A stretch of 64,000 bases of DNA from Heliobacterium chlorum (lineage in GTDB: Bacteria; Bacillota; Desulfitobacteriia; Heliobacteriales; Heliobacteriaceae). The notes below the pieces were generated by a model that worked only from the letters and a program-made list of their open reading frames with translations, was not told where the DNA came from and searched no databases. Within the stretch, counting starts at the first letter, position 1. The number at the start of each line of letters is the position of its first letter. This document shows positions 17,601-24,232 of this stretch, one piece after another. The position numbers and the translations under genes are program-made. The stretch is from contig NZ_JACVHF010000002.1 of assembly GCF_014502795.1 (NCBI RefSeq), positions 186,001 to 250,000 of the forward strand, written 5' to 3'.

Positions 17601-18140
17601 GCCAAAGAGAATGATATTGTCCACCGGTTTGAGCAGTTTATGGGTGAATGCTTCGGTACCGTTAGGTTAGAAGAGAACTTGAACTACGTCGCTCGGATTT
17701 TAGGAAAAAAATCAGTGGAAACGGCCCTGCAGACTATCAGACGGTATTTTCACAGTGATTTTTTCAAGGATCATCTTCAGGTTTATCGGAAAAGACCGAT
17801 CTACTGGCAGGTCAATTCGGGACCATGGGAAGGTTTTAAGGCTCTTATCTACATGCATCGCTATGATCCGGAAACGCTGACGCGACTGAGAACGATATAC
17901 CTCCCCTTGCAGATAGGCATCTATGAAGCCGAATTGAGACGCTTAGAAGGGTCTGGAATTTCTAATCCGGAAAAAGGTGCTATCCGTAAAAAGGAAGAGA
18001 AAATTTGGGAACAGCTTAAAGAATGTCATCGATTCAGTGAAACACTTGCCCGACTAGCCGAGCAAGCCCTTTCCCTTGATATCGATGACGGTGTTCAAGT
18101 GAATTACGCTAAACTGCAATCGGTTTTAGCCAGGATATAA
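14625..18140 (+). CDS. pglX: PglX-type (BREX-1 family) adenine-specific DNA methyltransferase
   Basis: A 1171-residue protein with the overall plan of BREX-1 PglX: an N-terminal helical region, then YYVSEKKDEVFEGLKK and QLFTPEWIVRYLVENS. The gamma-class methyltransferase core has motif I as DPSVGTGH (from residue 278) and catalytic NPPY at residues 472-475, and a long C-terminal target-recognition-like half follows. PglX methylates one adenine per site as the self mark of BREX phage defence. None of the usual partners (brxA, brxB, brxC, pglZ, brxL) is in this window, so this copy is solitary here. GGGAGG precedes the ATG. Alternatively it could be a type IIG-like restriction-modification enzyme, but no nuclease motif is evident. 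Confidence 0.85.
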   Translation: MDKRTLKNFALSARKQLVEEIGQKAEALFEISEGELTAEEIKKRRFLIEETAFSWFIRFIILWYMEVNDYYPAGLKILSLKDPNFFQMPSVINTPANQERLSHYIQCGDQEGLFRSLLILQWDLLQSVFPELLETIDERDERLLPSNLHSRGSVIRKLVESIDEANFREHVEVIGWLYQYYVSEKKDEVFEGLKKNIKISKDNIPAATQLFTPEWIVRYLVENSIGRLWIEAHPDEALQAKWDYYLVDEEQEAGVSVELKKIRETVGGIQPESIKVLDPSVGTGHMLVYTFDLLYDIYQAAGYSERDIPVLILEKNLFGLDIDDRSAKLAAFALWMKARSKNPRVFEDKIELNICSIQESNHFPRSAIDAFFISNQEDLTKILDLFQDAKEYGSILEIPPVHLGAIEARLKKIRENVMSHYILEQNRYEIRKSDCKCLEQNPKDTGTALRQLTLLIKQAKIMAQKYDVVVTNPPYMGRKGMGKKLVQYVDRHYPESSSDLFAVFMEKGFRWCKPHGFNAMVTMQSWMYLRSFEKFREAILSQRTIWTLLHMGNMVMGIAFGTSATVFRNSSVPMFKGRYLYMEAEGMEKEQPKVFPPPHNRNKAIAQQVFEKLPNRSIAYWLNEKNIALFQEAPPLGAFGKCCKGIDTGDNARFLRLWHEVKAGTIRFPTENVEEARQGEYKWVPYNKGGSFRKWYGNNEFVLNWQDEGEEIRSFPKSNLRNKEFYYVPGITWSTVTSGSFSARSFGHGYLFDNGGSCFFCEKDKRNYILGLLNSKLIFLIDSLNPTINYQPGDIARLPVVEPDEHTLSQVNALVRQNIELSRRDWDNQEISWDFERHPLLMHKQEGDSFEETFHRWEGFAEGQFKRLRANEEKLNRVFIDLYGLKGDLAPNVLDKDISIKKADALRDVNSFLSYAVGCMFGRYSLVQAGLIYGGGDFGERWRQNNADQSWEVKVKGVGWVKTAFGPVEGNIVLIANSEALPSCDENIADCLAKENDIVHRFEQFMGECFGTVRLEENLNYVARILGKKSVETALQTIRRYFHSDFFKDHLQVYRKRPIYWQVNSGPWEGFKALIYMHRYDPETLTRLRTIYLPLQIGIYEAELRRLEGSGISNPEKGAIRKKEEKIWEQLKECHRFSETLARLAEQALSLDIDDGVQVNYAKLQSVLARI

Positions 18141-19067
18141 AATATTTTTCAACTGGTTAGCGCCGTCTTCTATGGCCCTTTTTGCTTGGTCAAAATGATC
18201 CAGCAAGCTGGCAAAGCCGTGAATCATACCGTTGTATCGTCTCAATGTAACGGGGACACCTGCTTCCTCCAATTTTTTTGCGTACATTTCTCCATCATCG
18301 CGGAGGGGATCATATTCGGCGGTGATGATCATTGCCGGCGGCAGTCCATGAAGGTCAGGGTAGAGCAGCGGAGAAGCATAGGGATTTTTTCTGTCTTCAT
18401 CGTCGCGAAGATAGTGCCGGGCAAACCACTTCATCAACTCAGTGGTGAGAAGGAAGCCTTTGCCGAATTCACGAATAGAGGCGGTCTCGCCGAGAAAATT
18501 CGTAGACGGGTAATAGAGCAGTTGATAGACGATTTGGGGAAATCCTCTTTCTTTGGCATGAATGGCGACGACAGTAGCCAAATTTCCTCCGGCGCTGTCT
18601 CCACCCACTGCGATGCGCTCTTTATCTATTTGGAATTCCTCGGCGTGATCATGCACCCAGGTTACAGCGTCGTAAGCATCTTCCACAGCAGCTGGGAATT
18701 TATGTTCCGGTGCTAACCGGTAATCGACAGAGATGACAGCACAGCGGGCACTTTGGGCCATTTCTCGGCAGAAGGCGTCATGAGTGTCGAGATTACCTAC
18801 GACAAATCCGCCGCCGTGAAAAAAGACCAGAACAGGGTGGGGGGCACTGCCTTTTGGCGTATAGATTCGTATAGGGATCTTCCGCTCATTGACGATAGCG
18901 GTATGATTTTCGATCTTTTGTAAGTTGCCTATGTCGCTTTCGTCGATCGCCCCTATGTGCATCATTGAGGCAGTGCGTATCATACCTGGAGAGAGCATGC
19001 TTAAGGGAAAAGTTCCGGTAAAAGAAAAATGCTGTAGAAATTCCTTGACTTGTGGATCGAGGGTCAC
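18126..19067 (-). CDS. Alpha/beta hydrolase, HSL-type esterase/lipase
   Basis: 313-residue cytoplasmic carboxylesterase-type protein. HGGGFVVGN is the oxyanion-hole motif of the hormone-sensitive-lipase family, GDSAGGNLA carries the nucleophile serine, PLRDDGE the likely catalytic aspartate and MIHGFAS the histidine. It starts with GTG behind GGAGG. The natural substrate is unknown; small acyl esters are typical. Its last 15 bases overlap the end of the convergent pglX-type gene. Confidence 0.92.
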   Translation of the reverse strand: MTLDPQVKEFLQHFSFTGTFPLSMLSPGMIRTASMMHIGAIDESDIGNLQKIENHTAIVNERKIPIRIYTPKGSAPHPVLVFFHGGGFVVGNLDTHDAFCREMAQSARCAVISVDYRLAPEHKFPAAVEDAYDAVTWVHDHAEEFQIDKERIAVGGDSAGGNLATVVAIHAKERGFPQIVYQLLYYPSTNFLGETASIREFGKGFLLTTELMKWFARHYLRDDEDRKNPYASPLLYPDLHGLPPAMIITAEYDPLRDDGEMYAKKLEEAGVPVTLRRYNGMIHGFASLLDHFDQAKRAIEDGANQLKNILYPG

Positions 19068-19237
19068 TTGATGAGCCTCCTTATTCTCGCTATTCTTCTT
19101 AAGGATCCATAAAATGTGGCAAATCCATACCCCTGAATCGCTGTTTGCAGGTGGAAAGTGGTGGGAGCGGTTTTGCCATGAGAAGGGTGCTTTTTAAATA
19201 TAGCGCTTTTTTGAGCGAGACAAAAAGGAGATAATAC

Positions 19238-19266
19238 TTGAAATATTTTCACAGATAGACTACAAT
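19238..19266 (+). promoter_or_regulatory. Promoter of the 45-residue cysteine protein
   Basis: TTGAAA at 19238-19243 and TACAAT at 19261-19266 have an ideal 17 bp spacer. This gives a leader of about 75 nt before the small gene. Confidence 0.65.
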
Positions 19267-19347
19267 AAAAGAAAATTAACACATTCACAAATAGTGGCGT
19301 AAATCACAAGGTTGATGCAACAGAACCGGTAAAGGGAGGCGCTGTAT

Positions 19348-19485
19348 ATGACTCAAGAAATCCTAAAGGTCCTGCCCACGACCGAATTTGACACGCTCTT
19401 GATGTGTGTCTATCAACCCCATGAATGTGTCGAATGTGGCGGCTGCGGTTATTGTGTAGACCAGCAGCCGAAAATTGAGCACTAA
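19348..19485 (+). CDS. 45-residue protein with a CxxCxxCxxC cluster
   Basis: A small gene with GGGAGG 8 bp before the ATG, a good promoter upstream and a strong terminator downstream. The first 26 residues are ordinary; residues 27-36 read CVECGGCGYC, with Cys27, 30, 33 and 36 spaced three apart, and a further Cys20. Such spacing could hold a [4Fe-4S] cluster, although the usual fourth ligand followed by proline is missing, or zinc. It does not match the SCIFF peptide, which has a different cysteine layout. Function unknown. Confidence 0.68.
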   Translation: MTQEILKVLPTTEFDTLLMCVYQPHECVECGGCGYCVDQQPKIEH

Positions 19486-19521
19486 TTACGTAAGGATACT
19501 CCCCAAATCAACAGCCTAAGA

Positions 19522-19563
19522 AAGAACCCCTAAGACGAAATGTCTCAGGGGTTTCTTCTTTTT
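19522..19563. terminator. Bidirectional terminator
   Basis: The hairpin AAGAACCCCTAAGAC...GTCTCAGGGGTTTCTT has a T-rich tail on the plus strand, closing the small cysteine gene. The opposing FAH gene ends inside it. Confidence 0.8.
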
Positions 19564-20188
19564 ATGCCAGTCGGACGGTGCATTCGCCAAGTTGCTCTTC
19601 GCCCCAGTACAGGGCTAGATGGTCGCCATGATTGACGGGGCCTACACCGACCGGGGTTCCGGTGAAAATGAGATCTCCTGCATCGAGCCCATAGTGGGAA
19701 CCGATATAATCGACGAGTGCCTGAGGCGCAAAGACCATCAGGCTTGCATTGCCGCGCTGCACTTCTTGGTTATTTTTCTGCAATACAAATTCTGTTTTAC
19801 CGAGGTTATCTATCCCGGGAAAGGGAAGGGTCTTTGTTATCAGAGCAGAACGAAGAAATCCTTTGCAAGACAACCAGGGGCGGCCTTGTTTTTTTACTTC
19901 GTTTTGCTTATCGCGAAGCGTCATATCAAGACCGAGGGCCATTCGGTCCACTAAGTCGTCCACCTTGATTCCTGGACGATAAGCCTTGCCGATAACGAGC
20001 ACGAGTTCAGCCTCATAGTGAAGAGAACCTTGATCTGCCGGAAAAGCTATCTCCTGTCCGAGCATCTCCACTAAAGCGTGAGTAGGTTTGGTAAAGATGA
20101 TCGGCGAGTCGGGAACGGTGTTGCCCAGTTCCTGCGCATGAAGGCGGTAGTTCCAACCGACACAGTAGATGTTGCGTACGTTGTTCAC
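19562..20188 (-). CDS. Fumarylacetoacetate hydrolase (FAH) family protein
   Basis: Metal-dependent hydrolase, isomerase or decarboxylase of 2-oxo acid compounds, FAH fold. The protein opens with NIYCVGWNYRLHAQELGN, has the metal-site EAELVLVIGK and ends with DLIFTGTPVGVGPV, all family features. The GTG at 20188 puts the conserved start close to the N-terminus; a TTG at 20227 would add 13 residues without a ribosome site. At about 208 residues it is of the single-domain type (YcgM/acylpyruvase-like). The exact substrate, perhaps oxaloacetate or an acylpyruvate, is not determinable here. Confidence 0.9.
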   Translation of the reverse strand: MNNVRNIYCVGWNYRLHAQELGNTVPDSPIIFTKPTHALVEMLGQEIAFPADQGSLHYEAELVLVIGKAYRPGIKVDDLVDRMALGLDMTLRDKQNEVKKQGRPWLSCKGFLRSALITKTLPFPGIDNLGKTEFVLQKNNQEVQRGNASLMVFAPQALVDYIGSHYGLDAGDLIFTGTPVGVGPVNHGDHLALYWGEEQLGECTVRLA

Positions 20189-20412
20189 AGAGATGTCCGA
20201 CCTTTCTTGTGAAATGCTATACCTCAATCATAGCGGGTCATTTCTCTCCTGTAAACTAGCGTCGAGAAGGGAGGCTAATGTGAATAAGTGAAGGCAAGGC
20301 GAGAACACTTAGTAACAGGACCGATGCATTCAATAAAAAGTCTAGGTGTAAAGGAAGATCGGGCGATAAAACCAGTAAAGGCGATAGCTTTATTAAGAGA
20401 AGAGGTGCGGAA

Positions 20413-20655
20413 ATGATCCGTGTTCGCTTTAAAGAGGGTCTGGCCGTTCAAGGGGAGACTTACGAAGATATTGTCCGCGGAATGATGGAAGAGTCTACGA
20501 CGGTGAAACCGTCGGTGACGAACTTTATGGAAGAGATGAAGACAACGGTCCAACAGGAGACGGGAAATTCCATCCACTTCAACGACAGTGAATCGTTTAT
20601 AAAGGAATTGCAGCGACTGGATTTGATTACTTCCATGGAAACTGATCAGCAATAA
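20413..20655 (+). CDS. Small hypothetical protein
   Basis: 80 residues, acidic, with GAAGAGGTG before the ATG. The N-terminus MIRVRFKEGLAVQGETYEDIVRGM looks like two strands and a helix, and the rest is helical and glutamate-rich. No motif is recognised. It converges on the kinase-like gene, ending 9 bp from it. Confidence 0.6.
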   Translation: MIRVRFKEGLAVQGETYEDIVRGMMEESTTVKPSVTNFMEEMKTTVQQETGNSIHFNDSESFIKELQRLDLITSMETDQQ

Positions 20656-20664
20656 GGTCGACGG

Positions 20665-22623
20665 TTAATCAAAAAAGTATCGAAAGACTGTTTTGATCAG
20701 GGATAGGTTGCTGGGAGTTGCTGATGGGCTTGTCCCATAAGGGATATGAGTAGGGCAGTGCGAAGAAGGGGTTCCGGTACGAACCGAAGCTTTGCGTTGT
20801 CCTTTCTTTTTGGGCAATACGGGTTCTGCGCCAAAGGGTATGCCCGACGATGGGGTTAGAGGGATTCTTTTCTCAATCACTGGTGCCGTAGAGCGATTCT
20901 TCGTCGTATCAGGGGGATTCGCTTCTGAACCCACTTCGTTCATTCGATCCGGCTCTCGATTAGCCTCTTCTGGAATACCCTCTTTGTCATTCGTCTCGAC
21001 CGCCGCTGAAGGGAATGATTCGAGAGTAAGAGGGGGCACCGATTGGTCTCTATCGGCATTGGCGAGAGCATTTTTTAACAACCCCGATAAGGCAAGATCC
21101 TGGCAGAGTTCTTCGGTAATATTTTCTGGCCGAGATGTCTCCATGGAAGTCAATTCATCATCGGGGTCATCCTTAGATTCAGTCTTGACGGGTGAGGGAA
21201 CGAGTGAGGGGACTTCAGTGACGTTAGATTTTTTTTGGGGGTCTTCGGCAAGGGGCTGCGCGATTGCCTGAGTTGGGGCGGCAGTTTTTTCTCCGGTATT
21301 TACCGGTGATGGTGGCGGGGTAAATGATGGTTGATTTCGGTTAGCGGGAATGCTCATAGGCTCTTTTAGGACTTGAAGGGATGTTAAACTGTCTAGAATC
21401 ATTACCGGCTTACCTTCATGGATGGTGAGAACCCCGGTGACTCGAACCTTTTTACCGGAAAAATGTTCGACCAGGGCATTTCGGCGCAGCGTGTCGATCT
21501 GTTCCGACCATACCATTACAGAAAAAGTCTCTCTAGGTGGAAGGCCGAAGTGAAAGAATATCTCTGGCCGGCGGAATCCTCGGTGAATGCGAGAAATTCG
21601 TCCTGAGACGGCAATACGCTGGCCCACATGGGATAGTAATCGTTCGGGGTCAGTGGTTTCCACCAGGGGATAGGGGCTTCGCAAAGCAGGTGACGGTAAA
21701 GAAACATTTTGCAAGGAGGGGGGGACGTAGTTTCGGGAGAGAAAATCGACCAATCGAGGGATTTTCTCATATGGCAGCCGGCAAATCAACTTAAAACGGT
21801 CAACGAGATGAGCGACTTGGGGAAGCTCTTTCATCCGAGCAAGCAATTCCGACTGTTCAGGGCGGTGAAAATCTTCTTGGCGAAAGAGGATGTTTTCACC
21901 GTCGGCAAACTGCGTCCATAGGACTGGAGAAAGGGCTGTCGCCGCCATAGCTAGATAGATGACGATAGAAGAGAAGTTATCGATGCTTTCATCATAATGG
22001 GCGTCGCTGCGCAAGGGATGTTGGTAGTTGGGATGGCCAAGGTTGAGTGGTCCCAGGCTAGACAGGTCGGAGATATACATACCGTCATAACCGATGAGAT
22101 GGAGTTTTCCGTCGTGGACGATGATATTTCCGTGTTGTAGATCGCCATGGGCAGCACCCAGCTTGTTCAACTGAAGGATGAGCTGCAAAAAAGCCTTGGG
22201 TAATTGCTGCAACACAACCCGTTGGGACAAGTTTTTTTCAATGTAATCATGGAGGAGATCTCCGTCGATCCAAGGCATTTTGACGATGGGATACCATTGG
22301 TCGCCAACACGGATGCCCTTTTTCACCCATTCGGAGGGAACAAAAAGGTTACATGGCTTCTCTTTCATGAGCATCCGAATGACCTGATAGCGGTGATCCA
22401 AACTCGGTATCTCTTGCAAATAACATCGGACAGCCCAGCCTGCCTGAGGACGGTAGAAGTGAAAGGTGGTCGTATTGCCCCCTGAGTATAGTCTCGGCCG
22501 TCCTAAAGGAGTTCGCTCTACGAAACAGGTTCGAAGTTCACGGTCCTCGAAAGCATTCCGTAGGTCTTCTACCGATTCTAAATATTCGCGTCCTTGCGGA
22601 AATGGCATATTGAACATCTCCAT
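20665..22623 (-). CDS. Protein-kinase-like protein with OB-fold domain
   Basis: 652 residues. The N-terminal 280 residues form a bacterial protein-kinase-like domain: the beta-3 motif is WAVRCYL (arginine where lysine is usual), the catalytic loop is AHGDLQHGN (HGD near residue 159) and the DFG equivalent is GYDGMY, followed by GHPNYQHP. This HGDLQHGN/YDGM subfamily is often found with vWA or PP2C proteins. Around residues 325-415 an OB-fold-like segment appears (GQRIAVSGRISRIHRG and KKVRVTGVLTIHEGKP). The remainder is proline/serine-rich and low complexity. Start ATG 22623 follows GGGGA 17 bp after the tubulin-like gene's stop, so the two form an operon. Confidence 0.75.
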   Translation of the reverse strand: MEMFNMPFPQGREYLESVEDLRNAFEDRELRTCFVERTPLGRPRLYSGGNTTTFHFYRPQAGWAVRCYLQEIPSLDHRYQVIRMLMKEKPCNLFVPSEWVKKGIRVGDQWYPIVKMPWIDGDLLHDYIEKNLSQRVVLQQLPKAFLQLILQLNKLGAAHGDLQHGNIIVHDGKLHLIGYDGMYISDLSSLGPLNLGHPNYQHPLRSDAHYDESIDNFSSIVIYLAMAATALSPVLWTQFADGENILFRQEDFHRPEQSELLARMKELPQVAHLVDRFKLICRLPYEKIPRLVDFLSRNYVPPSLQNVSLPSPALRSPYPLVETTDPERLLSHVGQRIAVSGRISRIHRGFRRPEIFFHFGLPPRETFSVMVWSEQIDTLRRNALVEHFSGKKVRVTGVLTIHEGKPVMILDSLTSLQVLKEPMSIPANRNQPSFTPPPSPVNTGEKTAAPTQAIAQPLAEDPQKKSNVTEVPSLVPSPVKTESKDDPDDELTSMETSRPENITEELCQDLALSGLLKNALANADRDQSVPPLTLESFPSAAVETNDKEGIPEEANREPDRMNEVGSEANPPDTTKNRSTAPVIEKRIPLTPSSGIPFGAEPVLPKKKGQRKASVRTGTPSSHCPTHIPYGTSPSATPSNLSLIKTVFRYFFD

Positions 22624-22640
22624 CTTGGCTTTTCCCCGGA

Positions 22641-23930
22641 CTACATACGCCAACGGCTCACTTCAGTCTTGCTGGGAAGTTCCCTTTCCTGAGCGATGGC
22701 CGTTTCGACGGCTGCAGCGCCAAAATCGACTTCTTCGATCATCTCCATCTCCATATCGTCAAGGCGAAGGCAAAAACCGTCTACATCAGCCTCGATGGCG
22801 AAGTCGTTGATAGAGGCGAGGAACGTTTCTTCCTCTTTCTTACCGACGACGAATTCTTTCACTAAATGACGGGCTCGATCGGGGAGAGAGCGGACACACA
22901 TCAAAGTGTAAAGGAGCATCTGATCGCTTTTGCTCCAATCGACATAACCGCGATAATGGCAGCGACCTAGACCGGGATATCTCGTCTTTAACTCGTCCGA
23001 TAAGGTTTCCATGTTGTTGATCATGCGGCTGCCGTTGTTCGTAACCGCCAAATAGAGACCGGCCACGGTCTTGCGAAAATCAAAGCCATCGCTGAGAGGA
23101 TTGTTGCCTTCAATCGTTTGGAGGACTTCGTTCAGTAGGTTATTTTCACTGTTGTCCTCCTTCGACTGGCGCAGCCCCAAAGCCAAGCAACCGCCGCTAA
23201 AAAGAACGTTGAAGAGGTTTTGACCGTCGATGGCGATGTCGCTGGAGCCTGTGGCTAACACATTCAGATCATGAAGGATGGAGGATAGTTTTCGGTTGCT
23301 ATGACTCAACCAATCGACATCTTCAGGAACCATTTGTTGTTCCTTTTCGACCAGAAAATCACGATAGAGTTTTTCGTTATCGAGAATTATTAAGCTTTTT
23401 AAAGGTTTTACCCCAGTGCCTAATTGGTTGTTCACCAAGTGGGTTAACGCAGACAGGGCGTTTTCCAATTCTTCGAGATACCCCTTCCGAGGTAAAGTCA
23501 CGATGGCACCGACAGGCTTACCCAACTGATTGGCCCAGTTGATCAACTCGCCGTGACCGCCCGTACCAGTGCCGCCGCCATAGCTGGCAACGATGAATAA
23601 AGCATCTGACTTTAGTGCTACCTCTTCGAGACGAATCAGGACACGTTCCCGGTTTTCATCGTGCACTAATGCTCTATACCCCTCGTCAGGGTTGCCGCCG
23701 GAACCTTTTTCCCAGCCGCGCAACTGAACCCTCCGGTCTTGAGGGACGTTTTTCAAGGCAGCTAAGTCGCCGGGGAACGTGTTGACAGCCATCGTCTCAT
23801 AGAGGGGTGTTCCTTCTGACGTTTTAATTCCGGCGAAAGCGTCGACGATTTTTCCGCCTCCTTGACCAATCCCGACGAATCCGAATTTCAAGGCTACCTC
23901 GGTGGAGTTGTGGAAGTTTTCCATGTTCAT
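22641..23930 (-). CDS. Tubulin/FtsZ-superfamily GTPase (TubZ-like)
   Basis: 429 residues with the tubulin-superfamily layout: FVGIGQGGGKIVDAF at residues 18-32 (first nucleotide loop), NTFPGD near 50, and the T4 signature GGGTGTGG at 118-125. SLIILDNEKLY lies near 180, as in TubZ proteins, and a T7-like region IDGQNLFNVLFSGG lies near 234. The FtsZ T7 D-x-x-D reads D-x-x-N here, so hydrolysis may differ. It is not the cell-division FtsZ, whose T7 and C-terminal features differ. Start at 23930 is chosen because AGGAG lies 9 bp upstream. It is the first gene of an operon with the kinase/OB protein, and no TubR-like regulator is adjacent. Confidence 0.8.
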   Translation of the reverse strand: MNMENFHNSTEVALKFGFVGIGQGGGKIVDAFAGIKTSEGTPLYETMAVNTFPGDLAALKNVPQDRRVQLRGWEKGSGGNPDEGYRALVHDENRERVLIRLEEVALKSDALFIVASYGGGTGTGGHGELINWANQLGKPVGAIVTLPRKGYLEELENALSALTHLVNNQLGTGVKPLKSLIILDNEKLYRDFLVEKEQQMVPEDVDWLSHSNRKLSSILHDLNVLATGSSDIAIDGQNLFNVLFSGGCLALGLRQSKEDNSENNLLNEVLQTIEGNNPLSDGFDFRKTVAGLYLAVTNNGSRMINNMETLSDELKTRYPGLGRCHYRGYVDWSKSDQMLLYTLMCVRSLPDRARHLVKEFVVGKKEEETFLASINDFAIEADVDGFCLRLDDMEMEMIEEVDFGAAAVETAIAQERELPSKTEVSRWRM

Positions 23931-24172
23931 GTTAACGTGCTCCTCTCGCAAAAATATGCGTAAAATACCGATTGATAAAAATTCAGCCATCTTGTTGTTA
24001 GTTTCTGGAAAATTCTTTCTACCTACCGGTCGCTTTTTCCTGCAAGAAAAACAAATTTTTCCAAAAAATATTGTTCCCTTTGTCGCTTGATTGATTGTTT
24101 TGGGAGACCAATAATAAACAGTGGATTAATATGTTATTATGGGATCGAATGGTTACTTAGGAGGTATTGATC

Positions 24173-24232
24173 ATGGAGTATGATGTGGTCATTGTCGGGC
24201 CAACTTGGCGGGATGAATTACGCCACTCTTAA
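24173..24232 (+). pseudogene. Truncated start of an FAD/NAD(P)-binding oxidoreductase
   Basis: A strong TAGGAGG site is followed by ATG and MEYDVVIVG, the classic first strand of a Rossmann dinucleotide-binding oxidoreductase. The GxGxxG that should follow is missing; the frame runs for ten unrelated residues to a stop inside the 3' end of the opposing MFS gene. This looks like a deletion scar that removed almost the whole gene. Confidence 0.5.

Noticed and set aside
14550-19070. Mobile element carrying the pglX-type gene
   Set aside because: No integrase, transposase, direct repeats or tRNA-linked att site is visible around it.
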